Source: Eudorina sp. 2006-703-Eu-15
Lineage: Eukaryota > Chlorophyta > Chlorophyceae > Chlamydomonadales > Volvocaceae
DNA: 64,000 nt
Assembly: GCA_003117195.1 (NCBI GenBank)
Contig: BDSI01000064.1
Location: forward strand, 62,001-126,000
Direction: 5' to 3'
Each line of letters begins with the position of its first letter. Position 1 is the first letter of the stretch. Below are positions 12,618 to 22,380 of this stretch, in pieces. The position numbers were made by a program, and so were the translations under genes. The notes under the pieces are model-generated. The model did not search any database. It worked only from the letters and a program-made list of their open reading frames with translations, and was not told the origin of the DNA.

Positions 12618-15289
12618 GTGCCGCAGCGGAAGTTGGGGCGGGCGGCGGCCCCACGCTTCCACTCTGGGTATGCTGTCAACAAGGCGCCGTGTGTGGATCA
12701 CGTGGAGCGAGAATGTGTGTGAGCGTGGAGCGAATGTGTCCCATGTGTTCAGTTAAGAGACCCGTGTGTGTCCCATGTGTGTTCTGGATGCGCGTCGTTG
12801 GATGCCGCCATCCTGCGGCCTTTGCGCGTGAGTGAGCTCTGAGCCCGTTTGTTGGGGCTGTTGCGTCAGGGGTAATAGCCGTTTGTGAGGGGTGTGTATG
12901 TGTGTGTGTGTGCATCGACTGCATGACCGCAGCCCGAGGCTGGCGCTTCCTGGGCTCGGAGGGAGACCGCCACAGCAGACGCAGACCATATTTGGCGGCT
13001 GGTGCGCGACCAGGAAGCGAGCGCCCTGTGGCTGCATGCCGGTTTGTGTTGTGCTTTTTGGGTCCTGCATAAGAATGTGTGAGTGTGCGACCGGGGATTG
13101 TCAGACTTACATGGTCGCATGGTGGCCGCGGGAGTCGGGAACATGCGGGCGGGGGGCTGACTTGCCGATTTTGACGGTGCGGGTGGCTGGCAGCGGAATT
13201 CTGGCACCGCGCTTTAATTCGCCAGGGAGTTGCCGTGCCCATGCAACAACGTACTTCCAGTGACCCCACGCGGCGGTGGAGGGGGCCTGGCGCGCCGCGC
13301 GCGAGGACAAGGTGCTGCACCAGTCGTTGACGTGGCAACAGCATGCGTCGACACGGCGGGCATGGCGATGGGTCGTGGGTCGTGGGCGCAGGATGCGTAG
13401 CAAGGGGGACCCAACGGCGACCTGGGGACCATTGCGGATGCCCGCCCGGCCGCCCGCGCCGGTGTGCAGCTGCTATCCTTCGCGCCGGCAGGGCCCTGCA
13501 GGCGGCTATGCTCGGCCCTCCGCCGGGCCGTGCGTGGCTCATCATGACCTTTCCTGACTTGGTTTAGTACCTTCTCTGGGTCGATGGATGATGGCGGTGT
13601 CGTTTTCATCGGTTGATTGTTCACGCGGGGTGACAATGGGAGGCCCCCAGGGCCCGCGCGCTGCATGTGCAGAAAGGGGGTTTCCTCGCACTGCTGAGAG
13701 CATTCATTTGGGCGGGTGGCGGACGTAGCCGCACGCGGCAGCAACACAGACTGCGACAACCAGAGGTCCATCTGGCTTGGGGCAGTGGACATGGAGGGAG
13801 CGGCAGATGGGCGTGCCAAGCGTTCTTGGGATTCGATTTTCTATGCGGACTGTGAGGCGTTTCACGGGAGGAGGACCACTTATAGTGGACGATCGCGGAC
13901 TTGAGGGCCAGGAACTGTGGCTGATTGATCAACATTTGCAAGTTGGGTGGGTTGTGTTGTAGGTGTCCATTGTGTTGGCGAGGGCGGAGAGGGACCTGGA
14001 TGCGGGACGCTCCGGGAAGTACGTTCGAGTACGTATCGTATCTCGGTATATAGACCGCAACCTGACGCGTGCGGGGGCGTGACGGGACCATGGGTCAGTT
14101 TCAACGCCGACATAGACGAGGAAATGGTAGACGAAAAAATTGCACCAGGTTCCTGGTGCCCTTGCCATATGAGTATGGCTAACTATGTAACTGTTCTACA
14201 GAGTGGCTCGCAATGCAATTCAAGCCAGGAGTTGTGGATGCGATCGGGCTTTACGGCTCGATGCTGGTCTGTGGTCTCCAGACAACGCTGCAACACGGTT
14301 GGACGTGTGTCCGGGTTTCCGGCCCGCGCGATTTGATTCGGCGGTCTGGGGTGTGTGCCGGCTGTGCCCTCGGAGCGCGCTGTCGGGGTCCGCTGTAACG
14401 TTCCTTCATTTATTTGACGCGCCCGGCTCTGCTGTGTTCGTGGGAAAGCTACGAAGGATGTGAATTGCTGCTGCGTGATTTCTGCAGTTGGATGCGTCCA
14501 ACTGTCGGTCGTATGCCGTGCCACAACATGAAAGTGCTGCAACAATTTGGATCAGCAAAACATAAGTTGGAACGCTAATGTCTGATCTCGCTTCTGATAA
14601 AAAAATGTTTACGGATTGTGACAAGGCAGTAGGTGTTGCGTGTTGGGCTGTTGCCCTATTGAGCTGCTGGCCTTTGGCACTTTCATCCTCCAACACCGTC
14701 ATGCATGGTTTTCCAAGGACGATTGAGTGGATTATCAGAACTGCTGTAGGGCACAACGATTGATTGTGGCTGACGGTGACGGTAACGGTATGAGCATCTG
14801 CGTCATTGCTGTCACGGAATGTGCCACATTCAAGTTACTTCTGATAAAATCTAATTATATAGCTGCCATGTGATAGGTACGTTAAGACAAACCCTACCTC
14901 GCTGCACGACGACTTTTCCTGCACTTTGATTATGCACAACCCTAAGATGATTCCACCAGCGCCATTAGTAGCCATGACATCTTATGCAATCGTAAGGTTA
15001 CTACGGACATGATAACCATTTGCGAAGAGATTTTTTTCTTATATGACGACCTCCTTTTGCGAAGAGTGCTGTTCAATGCGTCCACCTTGCCATAGCTGGT
15101 ATTCACCGACGCTACCTGTAATGTTACCTATGGCTGATTGTTAAACTGGCTCTGGCTCCTGTCAGGCGTCAGGCCGTCCATCGAAGCCACACAACGTCTG
15201 CAAGCCCTTCATATCAGTTGCAGACTCTTAACCTTGATTAAAAGCCGTCCTTTTTTGGAGCGTGGGAAATTGTTTTGCAATTGGCTGGT
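12618..15289. other. Intergenic region between the two EF-hand genes
   Basis: The 3' UTR of the first gene and the promoter of the second must lie here. I see a TG-rich run at 12890-12912, a second copy of the TCCGCTGTAACGTTC repeat (14386-14416) and an AT-rich stretch at about 14780-15290. No further gene was recognised on either strand. Confidence 0.5.
14386..14416 (+). repeat. Dispersed repeat end with ATTT-type tail, copy 2
   Basis: GGGTCCGCTGTAACGTTC matches the copy at 691 exactly over 18 bases and is followed by CTTCATTTATTTG, a decayed version of the same tail. Confidence 0.5.
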
Positions 15290-17305
15290 ATGGGGTGCGC
15301 GGGCAGCAGGACCGCGTTGTTTGTGAAGGATTCTCCGCTTTCTCAGGCGCTGGAGCGAAAACTTGTTGAAGCAATCATCGGCACAAAGCGGAGGAAATCA
15401 TTCGTCGTGAAGAAGAGCTCCTTCAATAACCTTATGTTGCAGTTGCCCCGGTTGACCGCGGGTTTCAAAAAGATCCGTGAGTCTCATGTCGCCATCAGCG
15501 GATCGACAGGCAAGGTGCGATATCTGTGGGGTCGGGCGCATCCTTCTGTTGTCGTGCGGGCGCGCCGCTCCTGTTCTGGCGACGAAGTCACACTCTCCCG
15601 TGTTTGGACCCCGCGGCCAGGTTACTTGGGGGGCGTTTCGAACGATATGCAAGGACAAACTCGGTCTGGACCCTGAGTCGGCAAGCGTCCAGGAAGTCTT
15701 GTCCATGCCCGACATAGCCGAGGGGGTGATGGTCACCCACGCCGACCTGATCGTCATCTACACGGTGCGCGAGTCCACTACAGCGAGGGCTTCCAATGCA
15801 GTCTTACCCCACCGTAGCCGAAAAGGATGTGAGGCATGGAATTGTAAGCTTGGGAAGGGTAGCAGTGCATCTACAGCGCGCGTCCTGCCGTCGTCAGGCC
15901 GAGCATGAGAGGGTCAGGGATTCAAATGCCACAAAGAAGGCAGCGTAGTCATTAGCGTAGGCCGCATGTTGATCGACGGACGCAACCACACCCCGCCACG
16001 ACACGGGCTCCCCTGCCCACCAATGCCGCCGCCCCCATCACGTGTGCCATACTTCCGACGACAGGTAATCTTCATTCTGGACAACAATGCGCGGCAGAAG
16101 TCCATCCCGTCGCCCGAGATCCGGGCCTGCCTGGAGCTCATGGAAAAGAGCTTCATGTTTTTCGATTCGTCCGCGGATGGCTGCATCGAGCGTAAGGAGC
16201 TCGCAATGGCCATGAAGTCTGGCACGCGGGTGTTTGGGCGGAAGGCCTCCAAGAACCTGGCGGACCAACTGTTTGACCAGGCAGGTGCTGCGCGAAGTGG
16301 GTCACGCCGCAATTTTGCTGGGATGAACCAAACGTGTACGAGCGCCGCGGGACGAACCAAACGTGTACGAGGGCCGCGGGACGAACCAAACGTGTACGAG
16401 GGCCGCGCACGCAACGGCCTGGGGACTGCCGCAGCTTTGCGCGCCCGCACCGGGGATTTATTGCTTGCGCGCCACATTCCTTGACGCGACATTCCAGGTC
16501 TCATCAACTCGCCGTGTCCCCGACTACGGTATGACGGGCGCTGTGCAACCGTGATCACAACCCGAGGGCGGCCCCTCATTTCGCTTTGCCAGTTCAATAC
16601 CACCCTGGCTGTTTTCCCGATCCGCTACCGCTTCTCACACCTGTCACCACATACGCTGGTATGAAACTCTGAATTTTCACCCCCGCCGACGCTCGGCACT
16701 CCCGCCGGCGCTCCTCCGTCTGGGCTACAGCTGGACTGGTCCAAGGACGGACAGATAACGTTCAAGGAGTTCCTGATCGGCATGGAGCGTATCATCATCG
16801 AGACGGCGGGGGACGAGGAAGATGGCATGGCAGAGGACGACGACATTGAATACGCGCGGGTGAGAGGAGGGCGGGCCAGCAGTACGGCAGCGGTTCTTCT
16901 GGAAGCCGCTTTACACAGGATCACAGGGTTGAGTGTGCGTGTCAACTCGGTCAGGTTGCATGGGCTTGTTAGTTCGCGCGCGAGTGTTGCCGCGCCATGG
17001 GAAATGGTCGCCAAACAGCGGCGCACCGTGCATGCTGCGCACGCTCTTCTGAGGATGGACTCGCTGCGTTCTGCTCATTCGCCCGCCGATGGGATTGTCG
17101 CTTCAACTCCCCGTCGCAGGATATGGACGAGGACTTAGACGAGGAAGAGGTCAAACAGATGGGCGGGGCGGGAAAAGTGGAGGCACAGAAGGCGGAAGCG
17201 GTCGAACAGGACGCGCTGGTGCCGCCGTCGGGGTCGCCGGAGAAGGCACCCGCGGAAAGTGACGTCGTGCGCCCGTTCACGTTGTCTGGGACCGGCGCGC
17301 TGTGA
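15290..17305 (+). CDS. CML21/22-like EF-hand calcium-binding protein, probably N-acylated
   Basis: Exons 15290-15514, 15621-15764, 16065-16280, 16731-16859 and 17120-17305 are all phase 0 and give 299 residues. The N-terminus MGCAGS fits an N-myristoylation site (Gly2, Ser6) with an adjacent palmitoylatable Cys3, so membrane attachment is likely. Two complete EF-hand loops are visible: DSSADGCIERKE (157-168) and DWSKDGQITFKE (197-208). The tail is acidic. The order basic N-terminus, FNNLMLQLPRL block, EF-hand pair resembles the plant calmodulin-like CML21/22 group. Its paralogue starts 5.3 kb upstream on the same strand, so the pair arose by tandem duplication. Intron 3 appears to start with GC rather than GT (see Part 2). 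The target protein is unknown. Confidence 0.8.
16325..16408. repeat. 29-bp tandem repeat, about three copies, in EF-hand gene intron 3
   Basis: Units begin GAACCAAACGTGTACGAG at 16325, 16354 and 16383 and differ at one or two bases. The array starts about 45 bases after the unusual GC donor of this intron. Confidence 0.8.
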
Positions 17306-19877
17306 GATACCCAGGGGTAACCCACATCGTGGTCGGTTGCGACGCCGCGTTTCGGACAGACAGCTCGACGCCACGGCCCCAGCGAAAGGTAGTGGTTTCT
17401 GGCGGTACGTGGTTGCGGATGAAAGATTCTGCTTTGCGACGCGTTGTCATTATCCGCGTTGTCGGGTTTGTCTGTCTTCGTGATTTCTGTTGCGGGGGGG
17501 CGGGACTGCCCAGAGGCGTCCACGCGTGACGTAAGGGTATCTTGTTGGGGTGTACCTGCTTATCCACATTGTTGCTGTCTGCGCAGCCATGGCACGAACC
17601 ACTGGAAGACGGTTGCACGCATGGGGGCCTAATCGGATGTAGGCAAACGGATGCCCCCTGTTGAGTGATACGTACAGCTCCACCGCAGCGCTGTCACTTT
17701 GGTGTCTGCTGGCGCTTTGCTCTACTCCTACTTGACCACTGGGCCATGTATTGTATGCAGCAGGGTGGGCATTTAGTCCTTTACTTTCCGCGCGGGGATG
17801 GCAACTGCGAAACGGAGCGCGCGCGCATGCTGGGCGGTCTAGTGCCGCCGCCGCCGGGCGCGGCTGGGCTAATTACGCCGCCGCGTTTGCGGTTGGTTGT
17901 TGTCGTTGGCATGGCAATCATCACCAAGCAAAGCCCGTGAGCGCACAAAATGCACCAGCCCATCGCACACATGTGTGTGTGTGTGGGGGGGGTGGCTTTC
18001 CAGGCACATGCGGGTGCGATGTTTCATATGGGAAACACATTGTCCAAGTTGGTGAGCTGATGCCCGGGCAGCTGCGCTCCACTCGTCTTCTGTCACGAGG
18101 GACATGGCATGTCCGCTGGCATGGTCATTGCTTCAGTCTTCCGCATGACTCACCGCGTGTGCTGACTCGTTGCCCCACGCGCATTCGCGTCATCGCTTGC
18201 ATCCAAGACGGCGCACGTGCAATCACTGCAAGGCCCCAATCCGTGTCGGATGTCAATGCTTAGGCTGTCTGTGCTAAGGCTTGGGCAAGTGTGTCACACA
18301 CCCCCCTGTTTGGGGCTGTGTTCTCGAGCGCGATGTGTGCGTTGGGAGTTGTGTGTCTGGCGACGGCCTGCTGGACGGGATGACCGCACGCATGCGCCCT
18401 GGCCCGGGCAGCTCCCAAGGGCAAGCTAGCGTGCTATGGCTTCAGGGAGTACGGATTGACTTGACGAGTAGGCGTCGGGACGTGATGGCGAGGGGAGCGG
18501 ATCGGTGTGCATGGGTGTGAGACAGGCCCTCGGACACGGGAGCTCAGTTGTACTCGGGCAGCGGCGCGGGCATTCGATTTGTGCTCCTGCATGATACTCG
18601 ACCATTAACGAACGACTGGAGATGTCGTGATTGATGATTACAGAATCATAAATGCTGCAGCTGCGACATGCCGCTTCGTGATGTAGAACTTTGGTCGTAC
18701 GAGGGGGGCGCCAACTCAATACTCAGGGCCAGCGATGCTGTAGAACCGGGGGCCTCCTTCTTGCCTTTCCAGGGTCCAGCCTTGCTGGCCGACGGGCGTT
18801 GCGCCGAGCGTGTGCGTTCTCGCTGGGGCCCGGTCATCGAGGAGATCCTGAATTCTAAACGAAGTTTTGTTGGCCCACGTGGCGCTTTGCTATTATGTCT
18901 CGGCTTTTCTTGGAGTCTATCGGAGCCGTTGTATGGTTCTCCCCTTGGTCGTTACAATCACTCACACAACGTGGGGAATGCGGTGTTGGGTGTAGGACGG
19001 CGAGGTACGTGCGACCTCATTGCCATGTGGCAAACCTCAATGACGCCGGGCGGGCGGGCGGAACGGAAGGGAGGTATGCCGTGCGCCCGGGGCCCCCCGG
19101 GCAGGCGGGGGCGTTATGGAGGCATGCCGTGCGCGTGTTGCGCTAAGGCCCCGGCTGGCCACTGGCCGTATTCATCGCACCCTAAACAGTACATCCCCCG
19201 TCATGTGCTTGGTCTCGGGTCCCTGCTGTCTACGTTGTGCGGCCGTTGACCCGCTGCGGCACCGAGTGCGAGGCGTCGGGCAGGGCTGCAGCCGCATGCG
19301 TGTCAGTTTGAGCGGTTACGCTGTCGGTTGTCGGTTGTCTCGTTGCGACATGCTGCTCCGCGTCTGACGGTCCTCGGATGAAGTTATGATCCTGACGGGG
19401 GCTCTGAGACCGTCCGTCGCCACGCTGCCGAGTCAAGTCGCCCCGTCCTCCGGAGCCGCCCTGGCCTTCTTGGTCGGCGGTTGCGCCTTTCCACGGGCTG
19501 TGGACAGGGGGCGAAAAAGATGCATAAACAGGGACCGGGGGGCGAGATGGTAAGCTTGACGGGTGAACCAAACATTTTCGTGGAACTTAGCAACCGGGGG
19601 ACGGAACAAGGAATGGGTCCCTGCTGCGCTGCGGTGTTGCTGGCAATGCTGGGCTGCTGGCAATCAACCGAACTCGCGAGGGTGACGGTACGTGGTGCGA
19701 CGCGCGCTTTGGATTCTTGTGATGCGACCATATCAAAACTGCTTTTCAACGTCAAGACGCGCAGTGCAGTGCAGTGCTGGGTAATTCTTTTCGTGATGCT
19801 GCGAACGTTCGGGCGGTTCAGGCAGCGTCTTGCTGATTCAGGGATGGGGTTCGCATGTACGGTATGATGCACGCCCC
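17306..19877. other. Intergenic region between EF-hand gene and BUD32-like gene
   Basis: These 2.6 kb lie between the 3' ends of two convergent genes. Apart from the weak IPK1-like exon at 18668 I found no coding signal. A palindromic CCCGGGGCCCCCCGGGC-type run sits near 19085. Confidence 0.45.
18668..18880 (+). other. Possible orphan first exon resembling inositol-pentakisphosphate 2-kinase
   Basis: The frame starting at 18668 (MPLRDVELWSYEGGANSILR) resembles the N-terminus of plant IPK1, where a Trp-x-Tyr is followed by GEGGAN and a hydrophobic strand. I could not find the later IPK1 motifs (EIKPKCG and beyond) on this strand before the next gene, so this is either a chance match, a gene remnant or an exon of a gene whose remainder I failed to see. 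Confidence 0.2.
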
Positions 19878-21763
19878 TCAAGGATGGACTGAGTCGGTTT
19901 GCTCTCTCCTCATCCGGCAACTTATCAATAGTATTTGATGTGCACGTGCACAGGATGTAATTCCATCCAACCTCGTCACGCAGCCGTACGCCAACCAAAG
20001 TACCAAACAGGTCCCGGCAGGAACAGACAGGGAGCATTCGCGCCGCGCTGCCTCACCTTCGGGGAGTTTGTTGTGCGTGGCGGACCAGAGGCGCGATGCG
20101 GCGCGGTACGACACCAGCACCTGCTCAAACTGCATCAGCACGCCGCATGATCAATGAGCTCGTGCGAAGCTAGGCCAAAGTATGGGGAAACTTGGCACGC
20201 ACACAGGCAGGTGCATCAGCGACCTAAGGGAGGCCAATTAAGGTTCCGTACCCAGTTTGTGACGCAGCCGTCATCCGGCCTGCTTACCACTTGCTCGGCC
20301 AGGACCTTCGCCCGGGGCTGCGACGTTGCCGCGATGGCCTCGGCCGCCTCAAGCAGCGCTGTTTCCAGCAGCGCCAGGTCCCGGGCCTTATCGACCGCCA
20401 CTATGGTGTTGAAGGAGCGGCTGAAATCCGTAAGGACCTGCGGCGGCGGTCGGCAAGGCACATCTGGGTCGGCAATGCCGCCACCCGGGCGCAGGTCCGC
20501 ACCTCCCTGGGCGCTGAAAGGGCCGCCCTGACCTCGCGGCGGCACGCCATGGCGCGACACCCATCCCTCTGGCTGGGTCAGGGGACGGTTTCAGATTGGT
20601 TTGGGGATCCCCACTTCCTGGTTCAACACCTACAACCCGCCTGTGGGCCGCCTGTTCCGCGGCGCCGGTGCATTAGTCGCGGTGGCGCGGGAAGCGGGGC
20701 GGCGCACACAGAAGACCCGACGCAGCTGGACCAGCAGCGCAGCAGCGACTCACCACCGCCCCGTCCGAGTCCCGCAGCAGCACCGAGTCGCCACCGAGGC
20801 GGTGATGCACCTGCCCGCCGTCGTGTAGGACGGCAAGCGTGCGGCCCAGCGCCGCCGCGGCCCGGTCAAGGTCTGGAGGACGGAGGACCGAGCCATGGGA
20901 GAGGGTTACACGCTTTGCGTACCAAGAAAAGCAAAAGAAGGGTTGAGGTGGAGTCACGGGCTTACAGCCTCGATGAAGACGCTACTGCTGTCGGGTTCAA
21001 CTTTTCGGGAGGACAGCCTAGCGAGCAGTTGATATCTGGACAGCCTGGCCCTCAGCCTCGCTGCCCTCACTCCAGCGGTCCGCCCCGTGTTGTGTGCACC
21101 TGGAGGCAGAGCTTTGCTGTCTGGTACTGAAGCGGTGCTCGTGGCCTCAGCCGCGGCGACGGCGGGGACGGTCTCCGGTGCCTGCAGCTCTGCTGCCGCG
21201 GATGCGGTGGCGGCCGCCTGCGCGGCCGCAGCGGTGATGAGGAGCTCGCCCAGGGATCGGCCCGCGATGTCCTCCAGCATGGCCACGCCCGTGACAGGGT
21301 CCGCGTGGAACACGAGCGGCACCAACACGCCCAACTTTTGCGCTCTTAGCATACTGCGAATGACCTGCGCAGGCGAGACGAAGCAAGGAACGCAAGCGTG
21401 AGCATGGTCAAGGAGACACGACTGCGGATGGTCAGCACGCTTGCGTATCAGGTAGGGATACCTGACGGATACCGCCAGGGACGCCATCTGTAGCCGAAGA
21501 GTCGCCGGCGTCGTTTGGCCGGGGGCGTTTCTGTGGGCGCTCCCCGCTGGTAGACCCTCCGGAACCGAGTGTAAGTACGACGACCTTGCGGCCCAACAGG
21601 GTTGTCTGCATTGGTGACACCGGCCGCAGTTCATATGATGTTACCATGGTGTGTAAGGGTCGCTGTGGCGCATGACACCTACCGGTGCAGTGCCATCGGC
21701 AGAGCTGTTAATGGCCTCCTTCCCAATTGTCGAGGCATCGACAGCTTCCTGTTGCCCAGCCAT
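19878..21763 (-). CDS. BUD32/TP53RK-family protein with altered catalytic motifs (predicted pseudokinase)
   Basis: Minus-strand exons 21763-21683, 21605-21462, 21364-21100, 20872-20754, 20437-20288 and from 20129 keep frame. Family marks are LLGRKVVV (about 31-37), MLRAQKLGV, FHADPVTGVAMLEDI (about 94-108), LAVLHDGGQVH (about 176-186), VDKARDLALLE and SYRAASRLWSATHNKLPE. BUD32 is the kinase/ATPase of the KEOPS complex, which makes t6A in tRNA. Here the usual VVVK reads VVVL (Leu38), VHGDLTTSN reads VHHRLGGDS (185-193) and DFG reads DFS (207-209). Two Ala/Pro/Ser-rich inserts are present. The usual basic C-terminal tail is not visible: after LPE the frame reads on to a stop at 19878, or another exon follows. 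An in-frame ATG at 21895 would add 44 residues. It is divergent from DBP5. Confidence 0.7.
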
Positions 21764-21895
21764 ATTCAAGGCTTCATTACATGTTGTAATAAGAAACGCC
21801 TTAAACGTACTTGCGTGGCGTCCTTGCAGTCGCGCAGTACGACATTTTCGGCCGACAGCCATGACTGAGTGAGTAAAACAACGATTGTAATCCAT

Positions 21896-22380
21896 TATTC
21901 AGATTTTGTAAGTAGATTGCTTTTATTGGTTGCGCTGATATCAATTCTGTTGATTCCAACGGAGGCAAGGCAGTCGCCAACTATCAGGAAACCCAACGTA
22001 AACAACTGATCGCTAGGACCAACAGGAGCACGCAAATCATGGTATGCGATAAGAACTTTAGCTACGTTAAATATCCATTCCGTGGGTTGGTTCTAAAGAT
22101 CTTGGCGCGACTTGCAGGCTTCGGCTGGCGACGCCCCGGCGGCAAAGCCGGCCGAAGGAGGTACGCGGGATAATAATGTGCACCCTTTGATCCCAGCGCC
22201 CAGTACCTTCGGCCATCCCGGGTAGTTTGTTCCCTCCCATCGGGAAGTTCTGCTAGCTGTTCTCTGCAGCTGGAGCTTTGGATTACATGGGCAAATAGGC
22301 ATACCATGCGCGTGAGCTGAAAACCCCGAAGTACGGAGCGCTTGCGGCAAGGCACCGGTGCTGTACACACGCCGCCGCAG
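21896..22380. promoter_or_regulatory. Divergent region BUD32-like / DBP5
   Basis: This stretch separates the BUD32-like start from the first recognised DBP5 exon. It should hold both promoters and the missing first DBP5 exon. It is comparatively AT-rich at 21880-22070. I tried the ATGs at 22028 and 22308, but neither gives the phase-1 junction that the next exon requires. Confidence 0.35.

Noticed and set aside
20291..21130. 279-codon plus-strand open frame across the BUD32-like gene
   Set aside because: It is the shadow of the minus-strand exons, which carry family motifs and matching splice phases; the plus translation shows none.
22028..22180. ATG frame at 22028 as the first DBP5 exon
   Set aside because: Its possible donors end in phase 0 or 2, while the next exon at 22381 needs phase 1; the encoded residues do not resemble a DBP5 N-terminus.
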